The notes under the pieces: model-generated
The model's input: only the letters and a program-made list of their open reading frames with translations
Told to the model about the DNA's origin: nothing
Databases searched by the model: none
Made by a program: the position numbers and the translations under genes
In this document: in pieces, positions 1 to 7,329 of the stretch
Layout of the letters: each line of letters starts with the position of its first letter
Position numbering within the stretch: the first letter of the stretch is position 1
Source of the DNA: Burkholderia sp. WAC0059
GTDB taxonomy: Bacteria > Pseudomonadota > Gammaproteobacteria > Burkholderiales > Burkholderiaceae
DNA length: 64,000 nucleotides
Assembly (NCBI RefSeq): GCF_002870125.1
Contig: NZ_PNEO01000022.1
Coordinates: 1-64,000, forward strand
Direction of reading: 5' to 3'

Positions 1-186
1 CGCGTGATCGATTCGCTCCAGCTCACGGACAACTATCAGGTTGCGACGCCCGGCAACTGGAAGCAGGGCGACGACGTCGTGATCGTGCCGTCGCTGCAGG
101 ACCCGGAGGTGATCAGGCAGAAGTTCCCGAAGGGCTACAAGGCGTTGCGTCCGTATCTGCGCATGACGCCGCAGCCCGATCGGTAG
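1..186 (+). CDS. 1-Cys peroxiredoxin, C-terminal fragment (5' cut by window edge)
   Basis: The visible 61 codons match the C-terminal domain of Prx6-type (AhpC/TSA) peroxiredoxins, which reduce hydrogen peroxide and organic peroxides. Recognisable pieces are a DSLQLTD start, ATPVNW-like ATPGNW, GDDVVIVPSL, and a KGYKALRPYLRMTPQP ending, as expected for this family. The catalytic Cys lies upstream of the window and cannot be checked. The gene is open at base 1 and ends with TAG at 184-186. It converges with the minus-strand solute-binding-like gene that ends 23 bases later, and I see no terminator hairpin in that gap. Confidence 0.85.
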   Translation, partial: RVIDSLQLTDNYQVATPGNWKQGDDVVIVPSLQDPEVIRQKFPKGYKALRPYLRMTPQPDR

Positions 187-209
187 AGTCGGGCGATAGG
201 GGCGAGTGG

Positions 210-980
210 TCATACTGTCTCCGCGGGCGCGACCTGGGCGCCTTCGATCCGGTGACGCGCCAGCGCTCGAGCGACGAAGCCCGACGTTTTCGAGTCTTCG
301 ACGAAGTGACGAAGCGCTTCGGCGGCTGCGCTTCCGCGGCTGCTCGGCGTGCCCATTGCCTGGCGGATCACCATGAAGCGCTCGTCGAGCAGGCGCAGGC
401 CGCCTATGCGCTTCGCGTCCGCTTCCAGTTGCTGCTTGACCCCGGCCGCGACTTCCAACTGCTGATCGATGAACGTCTGCACGACCTCGGGCGATTTGAG
501 CGCGCGCACGACGCGTGCTGCCCTGAGCGCGCGCGTAAGGAATAGGTCGTAGGCGCTGCCCTTGCCGACGGCCACTCGGTTGTGCGCCTGATCGATGTCG
601 TCGAGGGTTCTGACGGGCGAGTCGTCGCGCACGAGATAAAACCCCTCGATCAGTACGTACGGCGCCGTGAAGGCAATCGTTTCGGCACGCTGCGGATCGA
701 CGGCGAAGAAGCCTGTATCGGCGATCTCCGAGCTGACTGCTTCCACAGATTCGCGCGCCGATTCGAACACGACGAGCTCCAGCCCGACGCCGAGGCGCTT
801 CGCAAATGCCCGCGCGAGATCCACCGAGACACCGGTGGGTTCGTCGGTGGCCGGATCTCGCGAGGCGAGGATGGGGTTGCCGAGATTGATCGACGCGCGC
901 AGTCGGCCGGTGGGCGTCAGGGCCCGGATCGCCGCGGCGTCCACGTGCCGTTGTTCAAATTCCGTCACCATGGCGTGCAT
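210..980 (-). CDS. Family 3 solute-binding-like protein without signal peptide
   Basis: The 256-residue protein has the bacterial extracellular solute-binding family 3 fold (polar amino-acid binding protein type). It shows an early LGNPILASRD ligand-loop region, a GVSVDLARAFAKRLG segment, and a VAVGKGSAYD hinge segment. Family members normally carry an N-terminal signal or lipoprotein peptide. Here the start (MHAMVTEF) is hydrophilic and runs straight into the domain, so export is not predicted. A second ATG nine bases in does not change this. No ABC permease or ATPase is nearby. It is the last gene of a minus-strand run of reductase, ferredoxin, SDR and this gene. It could be a cytoplasmic sensor, scavenger or enzyme-like relative such as the cyclohexadienyl dehydratase branch. 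The fold is secure and the role is not. Confidence 0.75.
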   Translation of the reverse strand: MHAMVTEFEQRHVDAAAIRALTPTGRLRASINLGNPILASRDPATDEPTGVSVDLARAFAKRLGVGLELVVFESARESVEAVSSEIADTGFFAVDPQRAETIAFTAPYVLIEGFYLVRDDSPVRTLDDIDQAHNRVAVGKGSAYDLFLTRALRAARVVRALKSPEVVQTFIDQQLEVAAGVKQQLEADAKRIGGLRLLDERFMVIRQAMGTPSSRGSAAAEALRHFVEDSKTSGFVARALARHRIEGAQVAPAETV

Positions 981-1034
981 GTTCCGTGTAAGTTGGCGCG
1001 TTGCGCGAACAGGAGCGGACGGCCGGTGGTGAAA

Positions 1035-1820
1035 TCAGATGGCCCGGGTTTCGCCGCCGTCGATGTCTAGGATGGTGCCCTGGGCGAACGAGGCCGCCGA
1101 CGAAGCGAGAAACGCGACGGCTGCGCCGATTTCGTCGGGCGTGCCGAAGCGATTGATGCCGCATTCCTTCAATAGCAGCGCGGCGGCCTGTTGTCTGTCG
1201 GTGCCCGACTGGTTCGCGATGCGTTGAAGGTTGCGCTCGAGGCGATCGGTTGCGATGCGCCCCGGGTTGACCGCGCATACCCGCACGCCGTCGCGTTTGC
1301 CGAGGTCGGCCATCGCCTTGGTGAAGTTCATCAGTCCCGCGTTGACGACGCCGCCGATCGTGAATTCGCCGACACCGGTCCAGGCGCCGATGCCGACCAC
1401 GTTGACTATCCCGCCCTGCGTCGATGAGAGCCGTGGCCACGCCGCCCGCGTCATGCGCACGTAGCCGTGCAGCTTGAGGGCGAGGCCGTCCTGCCAGTCG
1501 TCTTCGGTCAGCTCGAAGAAGTCGCCGCGCTTCGTCGCGCCTGCGTTGTTGACGAGCAGGTCGACGTGGCCGAACGCGGCGACGGTCCGGTCGACGGCGG
1601 TTTGCGCCGATGCCGGCGCCCGCAGATCGATGGCGACCGTCGTCACGTCGGCGCCGCTCGCCTGCCGGATGTCCGCTGCAGTTTCCCCGAGCAGCGCCTC
1701 GTCGCGTGCTACGAGCGAGACGCGCATGCCCTCGGCCGCAAGCTGGCGCGCGATGCCGGCGCCGATGCCGCGATTTGCGCCGGTGACGATCGCGACCTTG
1801 CCTTCCAGATTCAGTTGCAT
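1035..1820 (-). CDS. SDR-family protein with degenerate active site
   Basis: Classical short-chain dehydrogenase/reductase of about 261 residues. The N-terminus has the nucleotide motif TGANRGIGAG, NNAG follows at the usual place, and the end has the DGGE region. The catalytic segment is abnormal. Where the family has Ser and then YxxxK, this protein reads NVVGIGAW and then TIGGVVNAGL, so the Ser, Tyr and Lys positions are occupied by Gly, Gly and Asn in my alignment. It may bind cofactor without standard dehydrogenase chemistry or use other residues. Two adjacent ATGs (1823 and 1820) follow AAGGAGAC; 1820 gives the better spacing. It sits between the Rieske ferredoxin and the solute-binding-like gene on the same strand, so it probably belongs to the ring-hydroxylation operon. 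Confidence 0.8.
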   Translation of the reverse strand: MQLNLEGKVAIVTGANRGIGAGIARQLAAEGMRVSLVARDEALLGETAADIRQASGADVTTVAIDLRAPASAQTAVDRTVAAFGHVDLLVNNAGATKRGDFFELTEDDWQDGLALKLHGYVRMTRAAWPRLSSTQGGIVNVVGIGAWTGVGEFTIGGVVNAGLMNFTKAMADLGKRDGVRVCAVNPGRIATDRLERNLQRIANQSGTDRQQAAALLLKECGINRFGTPDEIGAAVAFLASSAASFAQGTILDIDGGETRAI

Positions 1821-1863
1821 CATGTCTCCTTTCATGACGGGACTGGGGCGTGCGTCGCGGCCT

Positions 1864-2178
1864 TCACCCGACTTGTACGAACACGCGGCCATCGGCGATC
1901 TTGACCGGATAGGTGCGCAGGTCGTCGGTCAACGGCGCGCACAGCGCCTGGCCGGTACGAACGTCGAAGCGGCCCTGGTGCAGCGGACATTCGATCTCGG
2001 CGCCTTCGAGGAAACCGTCGCACAGGCGTGCGTTGCCGTGCGTGCAGACGTTGTCGGTCGCATACACGGTGCCGTCGACCGCGTAGAGCGCGATCTCGCC
2101 GTTGCCGGCCCTCACCGCGACGACGTCGTTGTCCGGCAGGTCGGTCTGCGCTGCCACGTCGATCCAGTCTCCGCTCAT
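1864..2178 (-). CDS. nagAb: Rieske [2Fe-2S] ferredoxin of ring hydroxylase (NagAb-like)
   Basis: A 104-residue Rieske ferredoxin. The cluster ligands are visible as CTHG (about residues 43-46) and CPLHQG (about 62-67), the two-Cys two-His arrangement of dioxygenase ferredoxins such as NahAb/NagAb/BphF. It would pass electrons from the flavin reductase encoded just upstream to the oxygenase encoded divergently at 4447-6196. The start at 2178 is chosen because AGGAGA lies eight bases upstream and the protein then begins at the usual MSGDWIDVA position. Same strand and close spacing put it in an operon with the reductase and the SDR gene. Confidence 0.88.
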   Translation of the reverse strand: MSGDWIDVAAQTDLPDNDVVAVRAGNGEIALYAVDGTVYATDNVCTHGNARLCDGFLEGAEIECPLHQGRFDVRTGQALCAPLTDDLRTYPVKIADGRVFVQVG

Positions 2179-2210
2179 GAATGTTTCTCCTGTTGAATGA
2201 TGCGATGGCC

Positions 2211-3212
2211 TCAGGCCGGAACGGGGACGGGCCGGGACTGGGCAAAAAAGGCGTCGGCGTAGCAATGCCCGTCGGGCAGGCCCTTCGCCGCGAGCACCGT
2301 ACGCACCGCGTCGACCATGGGCGGCGATCCGCACACATAGGCGCGCATACCTGCGAGTGCATCGGAAGCCGGCCAGTCGATTTCGAGCGCGGCGGGGACA
2401 AGGCCGCCGCGATGGCCCTCCTGTACGGGACCGTTCGCGACCACGGTATGGACGACGAGGTTCGGGTAGCGGCGTTGCAGTTCGGCCAACTGGGGCGCGC
2501 CGTAGAGATCGTCTTCCGAGCGCACGCCGAAATAGAGGTGAACCGGCCTTGCGCTGCCGGCCTCGAGCGTGCCGCGCACGATCGACAGCACCGGCGCGAG
2601 CCCCGTGCCGCCTGCGACGCAGACAATCGGACCGTCATGCTTGCGGCGCAGATAGGAGGTGCCGAGCGGCCCGCTGATGCGCGCAGTGTCGCCCGGCTTG
2701 AGTGCATGCGCGACATGGCTGCTGGCCGCGCCGCCTGGCACGATGCGGATATGGAATTCGAGTAGCGCGTCGTTTTCGATGCTTGCCATCGAATAGGGCC
2801 GCTCGCATCCCGGCGCGAATTGCACCGTGGCGTACTGTCCCGGCGAAAACGACAGCGGACGGTTCGTGCCGAATCGCACGATGCGCACGTCGTGAACCGG
2901 CGCATCGATCGAAACCACGGTGCCTTTGACGATGCGCGCGGGATGCACGACGACTTCGTCGGGCTCGGGAATCTCGATGGTGCAGTCGCCGGTCAGCGTC
3001 GCCTGGCAGGCGAGCACCGTCCCCGGGGCGCTGCCGTCGGCGTCTGCGCTCGCGTTGAGCGTGCCGGAGACGACCCGGCAGCGGCAGGTGCCGCAGCGGC
3101 CGGCCGAGCAACTGTATGAAATGGGTACGGCAGCCCGCCGCAAGGTGTCGAGCAGATTGTCACCCGGTGCGCAGTCGATGGACTGCCCGAGCGGTTGCAC
3201 GCGCAACTGCAT
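2211..3212 (-). CDS. nagAa: Ferredoxin reductase, plant-type [2Fe-2S] plus FAD/NAD domains (NagAa-like)
   Basis: The 333-residue protein has an N-terminal plant-type [2Fe-2S] domain with CSAGRCGTCRC (about residues 35-45) and a later Cys at LACQ, then an FAD-binding domain with RPYSMAS and a NAD-binding domain with VAGGTGLAPVLS and a CGSPPMVDAV end. This matches the NahAa/NagAa reductases of naphthalene dioxygenase and salicylate 5-hydroxylase systems. It oxidises NAD(P)H and feeds the Rieske ferredoxin. The start at 3212 has GGGAGA upstream and begins at the ferredoxin domain. It is the first enzyme gene of the minus-strand unit, 113 bases after the LysR-type gene. NagAa is encoded beside nagG in known loci; here it is split onto the opposite strand. 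Confidence 0.88.
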   Translation of the reverse strand: MQLRVQPLGQSIDCAPGDNLLDTLRRAAVPISYSCSAGRCGTCRCRVVSGTLNASADADGSAPGTVLACQATLTGDCTIEIPEPDEVVVHPARIVKGTVVSIDAPVHDVRIVRFGTNRPLSFSPGQYATVQFAPGCERPYSMASIENDALLEFHIRIVPGGAASSHVAHALKPGDTARISGPLGTSYLRRKHDGPIVCVAGGTGLAPVLSIVRGTLEAGSARPVHLYFGVRSEDDLYGAPQLAELQRRYPNLVVHTVVANGPVQEGHRGGLVPAALEIDWPASDALAGMRAYVCGSPPMVDAVRTVLAAKGLPDGHCYADAFFAQSRPVPVPA

Positions 3213-3325
3213 GAATGTCTCCCGCCATGAGATCGCTGTTTCGCCGATCTTATGGGCCGGGACAGGCACCCTGGAACCCCGCGTCAGCAATGAACGATAT
3301 TCCGGCCGTGAATAGGGGCGACGAG

Positions 3326-4282
3326 TTACTTCCCGGGCGTGGGCACATTGGCGCCCGGCGGTACATGCGGCGGACTCTCGCGGAACGTTTCGAACATCAT
3401 CGCGCGCAGCCACTGGTTGGCGGGGTCGCGGTGATACTTGGCGGACCAGAACACGTTGAGCGGAATCGGCTCGAGCTGGATCGGCGCGGGTGCCCACGCG
3501 AGCCCGAAGGGCACGATGCTGCGGTTGACGAGGCGTCCTGGCAGCGTGGCGATCAGGTCCGTCTCGCTCAGGATGTGGCCGACCGCCGCGAAGTGAGGGA
3601 TGCGTAGCCTCACCTTGCGCCGCATGCCGAGGCGGTCGATGTCGTGATCGACCATCATGTGGCCGGTATTGGCTGCCACGACGACGAGGTGGTCGGCGGC
3701 GGCGAATTCTTCGAGCGTGACCGAGCCCGAGCCCCTGTCGAGCACATGGCCCTTGCGGAACACGCAGACGTACTGGCTCGACGTGAGCCGGCGCTGGAAA
3801 ATACCGGCGTTCAGGTCGGGCTGCCAGCCGACGGCGAGATCCACGGCGCCGGTTTCCAGGTCGTCTTTCAGATTGGAGGCGCCCTTGCGCACCGTACTGA
3901 GCGACACCAGCGGCGCAACGCGCTCGAGGCCGCGCATGAGGTTCGGCAGAAAGTCGATCTCGCCGATGTCCGTCATCGCGATCGTGAAGTTTCGCTCGCT
4001 TGTGAACGGATCGAAATCCATTTCCATGTTGACGACGCCGTGAATGATTCGCAGCGCTTCGTCCAGCGGGCCGGCGAGCCGTTCCGCGTAGGGCGTCGTC
4101 TGCATGCCGCGGCCGGTGCGCAGCAGGAGTTCGTCGCCGAGCAGCGCGCGCAACCGGCTCAGCGCGTTGCTCATGCCCGGCTGGGACATGCCGAGATTCT
4201 GTGCGGCTCGCGACACGCTCTTTTCGCGCACGAGCTCGGCGAATACCAGCAGCAGATTGAGATCCAGATTACGCAGCTCCAT
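3326..4282 (-). CDS. LysR-family regulator, NahR/NagR type
   Basis: The 318-residue regulator begins MELRNLDLNLLLVF and has a winged HTH around residues 20-60 (AAQNLGMSQPGMSNALSRLR), then the inducer-binding domain. Segments such as FTIAMTDIGEIDFLP, DLAVG, FQRRLTSSQYVC, PHFAAVGHIL and NVFWSAKYH follow NahR, the salicylate-responsive activator of naphthalene/salicylate genes, closely. That supports a hydroxybenzoate or related aromatic acid as inducer. It is divergent from the oxygenase genes and probably controls them from the shared 165-base gap, which contains a NahR-like box and a repeat array. Its ribosome-binding site GAGGAGA is part of that repeat array. Confidence 0.88.
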   Translation of the reverse strand: MELRNLDLNLLLVFAELVREKSVSRAAQNLGMSQPGMSNALSRLRALLGDELLLRTGRGMQTTPYAERLAGPLDEALRIIHGVVNMEMDFDPFTSERNFTIAMTDIGEIDFLPNLMRGLERVAPLVSLSTVRKGASNLKDDLETGAVDLAVGWQPDLNAGIFQRRLTSSQYVCVFRKGHVLDRGSGSVTLEEFAAADHLVVVAANTGHMMVDHDIDRLGMRRKVRLRIPHFAAVGHILSETDLIATLPGRLVNRSIVPFGLAWAPAPIQLEPIPLNVFWSAKYHRDPANQWLRAMMFETFRESPPHVPPGANVPTPGK

Positions 4283-4286
4283 CGTC

Positions 4287-4349
4287 TCCTCTTTTAAGTC
4301 TCCTCTATCCTCTATTAAGTGTCCTCTTTTAATTATCCTCTCTAATATT
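4287..4349. repeat. 14-bp tandem repeat array in lysR-oxygenase gap
   Basis: TCCTCT-headed units occur at 4287, 4301, 4308, 4322 and 4336, spaced 14, 7, 14 and 14 bases. Full units read TCCTCTTTTAAGTC, TCCTCTATTAAGTG, TCCTCTTTTAATTA and TCCTCTCTAATATT, with one 7-base partial unit. On the minus strand each unit gives AGAGGA, and the copy nearest the lysR start is its Shine-Dalgarno sequence. The array therefore lies in the lysR leader. Confidence 0.85.
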
Positions 4350-4368
4350 GCTGGCGATTATATCGTCC

Positions 4369-4383
4369 ATTCACGATTGTTTA
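4369..4383 (+). promoter_or_regulatory. Putative NahR-type LysR box
   Basis: ATTCACGATTGTTTA resembles the published NahR/NagR recognition sequence ATTCACGCTNNTGAT in its first seven bases and two later positions. It lies 64 bases before the oxygenase start, in the gap shared with the NahR-like gene. The 3' half is a poor match, so this is a candidate only. Confidence 0.45.
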
Positions 4384-4446
4384 TTGGCCGTGCGCTCCGC
4401 TTCGCCGATCATGCTTCCCAGAAAGAATCAACTTTGGAGACGACGC

Positions 4447-5709
4447 ATGAGCATGGAGCCTGTACCGATTTCGTTCGTGCCGAAATGGCAGGGCGACGGA
4501 TCGAGCCGCATCCCGTTCTGGGTTTACACGGATCAATCGGTGTATCGACGCGAGCTCGAACTCATTTTCTATGGCAAGCACTGGAACTTCGTGGGCCTCG
4601 AAGCCGAATTGCCGAATTCCGGCGATTTCAAGCGCACCTGGGTCGGCGAGCGTTCGGTGATCCTCGCGCGCAACGAGGACGGCTCGGTCAGCGCGGTCGA
4701 GAACATCTGCGCGCATCGCGGGGCTGCATTCTGCCGCGAGCGCTCGGGCAATCGCAAGGAATTTCTCTGTCCCTATCATCAGTGGACGTATGACCTGAAG
4801 GGCAATCTGACCGGTGTGCCGTTCCGGCGCGGCCTCAAGAAGGACGGCGAGGTGCGCGGCGGCATGCCGGCTGATTTCGACCCCGCCCGGCACGGCCTGA
4901 ACAGGCTGAAAGTGGCGACACGCAACGGCGTGATCTTTGCTTCGTTTGATCACGAAGTCGAGCCGATCGAGGATTATTTGGGGCCCGAGATCCTGCCGTA
5001 CTTCGACCGCACATTCGACGGGCGCAAGCTGAAGATTCACGGCCACGCGCGCCAGCGCATTCCGGGCAACTGGAAGTTGATGCAGGAGAACATCAAGGAC
5101 CCGTATCACGTCGGCCTGCTGCACACGTGGTTCCTGATGTTCGGGCTGATTCGCGGCGACCAGAAATCGCGCATCGTGATGGATGCGCATGGCCGTCACG
5201 GCGCGATGGCTTCCACGCGCGAGGCGACCGGCAAGGGGGCGGTCAGCGAGGGGTTGCACAGCTTCAAGGCAGACATGCGCCTGAACGACGAGCGCATCGT
5301 CGATATCAAGCCCGAGCCGTGGTGGAACGGCCCGACCGTCGTGATGCTCACGCTGTTTCCCAATCTCATCGTCCAGCAGCAGTCGAACAGCCTCTCGGTG
5401 CGCCAGATCATTCCGCGCGGCACCGACGCGTTTGACTTCGTGTGGACGCACTTCGGCTTCGAGGACGACGATCCCGACATGGAGCAGCGCCGCCTTCGTC
5501 AGGCGAACATGTTTGGTCCGGCTGGCTACGTATCGGCCGACGACGGCGAGGTGCTGGAATTCTGCCAGGAATCCTATGACCACGGCGACAGCCGTCGCTC
5601 GACGATTGCCGAGCAGGGTGGCCGCGACTGGAGCGGCTCCACCCACACGATTACCGAGAACAAGTTGCGCGGCATGTACGCGTACTGGCGCAAGCTGATG
5701 GAGATTTGA
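4447..5709 (+). CDS. nagG: Salicylate 5-hydroxylase-like large oxygenase subunit (NagG-like)
   Basis: The 420-residue Rieske non-heme iron oxygenase alpha subunit has Rieske ligands Cys88-x-His90 and Cys108-xx-His111. The mononuclear iron site is in NIKDPYHVGLLH, with Asp218, His221 and His226, and a distal Asp in SADDGEV. Long stretches (GSSRIPFW, NFVGLEAE, CPYHQWTYDLKGNL, IPGNWKLMQENIKDPYH, FDFVWTHFGFEDD) match my recollection of NagG of salicylate 5-hydroxylase, which makes gentisate from salicylate. The start at 4447 is preceded by TTTGGAGA. The beta subunit follows four bases downstream. The exact substrate cannot be fixed: no gentisate dioxygenase is in the window, and related enzymes take other ortho-substituted benzoates. 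Confidence 0.88.
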   Translation: MSMEPVPISFVPKWQGDGSSRIPFWVYTDQSVYRRELELIFYGKHWNFVGLEAELPNSGDFKRTWVGERSVILARNEDGSVSAVENICAHRGAAFCRERSGNRKEFLCPYHQWTYDLKGNLTGVPFRRGLKKDGEVRGGMPADFDPARHGLNRLKVATRNGVIFASFDHEVEPIEDYLGPEILPYFDRTFDGRKLKIHGHARQRIPGNWKLMQENIKDPYHVGLLHTWFLMFGLIRGDQKSRIVMDAHGRHGAMASTREATGKGAVSEGLHSFKADMRLNDERIVDIKPEPWWNGPTVVMLTLFPNLIVQQQSNSLSVRQIIPRGTDAFDFVWTHFGFEDDDPDMEQRRLRQANMFGPAGYVSADDGEVLEFCQESYDHGDSRRSTIAEQGGRDWSGSTHTITENKLRGMYAYWRKLMEI

Positions 5710-5713
5710 AGCG

Positions 5714-6196
5714 ATGCAGACGACGAACGCGATGAGCGACTACCTGGCCGTGCTCGCGCTGCACGGGGAATATGCCGACTGTCTCGACCGGGGCGAGTTC
5801 GAGCGCTGGCCCGAGTTCTTCACCGAGCAATGCGAATATCGCATCCAGGCGCGCGAGAACTATGACGCGAAACTGCCGCTTTCGACCATGTGGCTCGAGG
5901 GGCGGGGCATGCTGCTCGACCGCATCTACGGCGTGCGCGAGACTCTTTATCACGATCCTTACTACCAGCGCCACATCGTGTCGGCACCGCACATCATCAA
6001 GGCGACCGACGGCGGGATTCAGGCCGAAACCAACTATCTGGTGATCCGGACGAAACGGGACAAGTTCTCGGAACTCTTCAACGTCGGTCGCTACATCGAC
6101 TCGATGGAGCGTACGGAGGCCGGGCTGAAGTTTCGTTCGCGCGCCTGTGTGTTCGACAGCGAGTGGATCCGGAACTCGATCATTTACCCCATCTGA
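5714..6196 (+). CDS. nagH: Salicylate 5-hydroxylase-like small oxygenase subunit (NagH-like)
   Basis: The 160-residue beta subunit of a ring-hydroxylating oxygenase has the SnoaL/NTF2-like fold. Characteristic pieces are LHGEYADCLDRGEFERWPEFF, RENYDAKLPL, YGVRETLYHDPYYQRH, FNVGRYID and an ending NSIIYPI, as in NagH. It has no metal centre and supports the alpha3beta3 oligomer. It begins four bases after nagG, so the two are co-translated; an internal ATG at 5732 is a less likely start. The aldo/keto reductase gene follows after 28 bases with its own AGGAG. Confidence 0.88.
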   Translation: MQTTNAMSDYLAVLALHGEYADCLDRGEFERWPEFFTEQCEYRIQARENYDAKLPLSTMWLEGRGMLLDRIYGVRETLYHDPYYQRHIVSAPHIIKATDGGIQAETNYLVIRTKRDKFSELFNVGRYIDSMERTEAGLKFRSRACVFDSEWIRNSIIYPI

Positions 6197-6224
6197 CGGG
6201 GGAACCGTTCATGCAGGAGCGGCC

Positions 6225-7250
6225 ATGAAATACGTGAAACTTGGCAACAGCGGCCTGACGGTGTCGCGCATCGCGCTGGGGATGATGTCGTTCGGCTCCT
6301 CCGAATGGCGGCCCTGGGTGCTCGACGAGGCACCCGCACGCCCGATCGTGCAGCGCGCCGTCGAACTGGGCGTCAACTACTTCGATACGGCCGACATGTA
6401 TTCGGCGGGCCAGTCCGAGGTGCTGACCGGCAAGCTCGTGCGTGAGTTCTGCCGCCGCGACGAAGCGGTGATCGCGACAAAGGTGTTCTATCCCGTCGAT
6501 CTCGCGTTCAAGGGCGGTGCGGTGGGCGGCGCAAAGCCGCCGAAACGCCCGAATGCCGACGGCCTGTCACGCAAGCGCATCATGTCGGCCGTCGACGAAA
6601 GTCTGCGGCGCCTCGGTACCGACTACATCGATCTGTACCAGGTGCATCGCTTCGACCACGACACGCCGCTCGAGGAAACCATGGAGGCGCTTCACGATAT
6701 CGTGAAAGCCGGCAAGGTGCGCTATCTCGGCGCGAGCAGCATGGCGGCGTGGCAGTTCGCCAAGGCGCAGCAGATTGCCCGCGAGCACGGCTGGACGCGC
6801 TTCGTCAGCATGCAGAACCACTACAACCTGGTATATCGCGAAGAGGAACGCGAAATGATTCCGCTTTGCCGTGATCAGGGCGTGGCCGTGATTCCGTGGA
6901 GCCCGCTCGCGCGCGGATTTCTGGCCGGTAACCGCCATCGCGAGGACGCTGCGCTCAGCGCGACGCTGCGTGGCCGGACCGACGACGTTACGCAGAAGTA
7001 CTACGGCCGCGGTGGAGACTGGCTCGTGCTCGAACGGCTCGGTGCCCTGGCGGCGCGCCGGGGCCTGAGCCACGCGACGCTTGCCTACGCGTGGCTGCTG
7101 CACAAGGGCGTAACGGCGCCCGTGGTCGGCGCGACGCAATCCGCGCATCTGGACGACGCCGTGGCCGCGCTCGACGTGTCGCTCGAGGCTATCGACTTCG
7201 AGGCGCTCGAAGCGCCGTACGAGCCGCATCCGGTGATCGGGCATAGCTGA
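6225..7250 (+). CDS. Aldo/keto reductase
   Basis: The 341-residue NAD(P)H-dependent aldo/keto reductase of the YajO/Tas-like group is a cytoplasmic TIM barrel. The tetrad is present: Asp and Tyr in NYFDTADMYSAGQSE, Lys in VIATKVFYP, and His in YQVHRFD. The later SPLARGFLAG and C-terminal PVVGATQSAHL segments bind cofactor. The start at 6225 is chosen for AGGAG seven bases upstream. It follows the oxygenase subunits on the same strand and probably belongs to that operon, perhaps reducing an aldehyde or ketone made before or after hydroxylation. The substrate is unknown. Confidence 0.88.
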   Translation: MKYVKLGNSGLTVSRIALGMMSFGSSEWRPWVLDEAPARPIVQRAVELGVNYFDTADMYSAGQSEVLTGKLVREFCRRDEAVIATKVFYPVDLAFKGGAVGGAKPPKRPNADGLSRKRIMSAVDESLRRLGTDYIDLYQVHRFDHDTPLEETMEALHDIVKAGKVRYLGASSMAAWQFAKAQQIAREHGWTRFVSMQNHYNLVYREEEREMIPLCRDQGVAVIPWSPLARGFLAGNRHREDAALSATLRGRTDDVTQKYYGRGGDWLVLERLGALAARRGLSHATLAYAWLLHKGVTAPVVGATQSAHLDDAVAALDVSLEAIDFEALEAPYEPHPVIGHS

Positions 7251-7287
7251 CGCACTCTGGGGCACAGTTCAGGCTGTGTGAGTGCGT
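7250..7287 (+). terminator. Two-step hairpin between reductase and hydrolase genes
   Basis: ACGCACTC (7250-7257) pairs with GAGTGCGT (7280-7287), with an inner CACAG/CTGTG pair (7263-7267, 7274-7278). It starts on the last base of the reductase stop codon. There is no following T-run, so it may be an attenuator or mRNA-end stabiliser instead of a strong terminator. Confidence 0.5.
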
Positions 7288-7329
7288 TCCCGATTCGTTT
7301 CTTAAGGCGTTTTTCAAGCGGGAGTCTCA

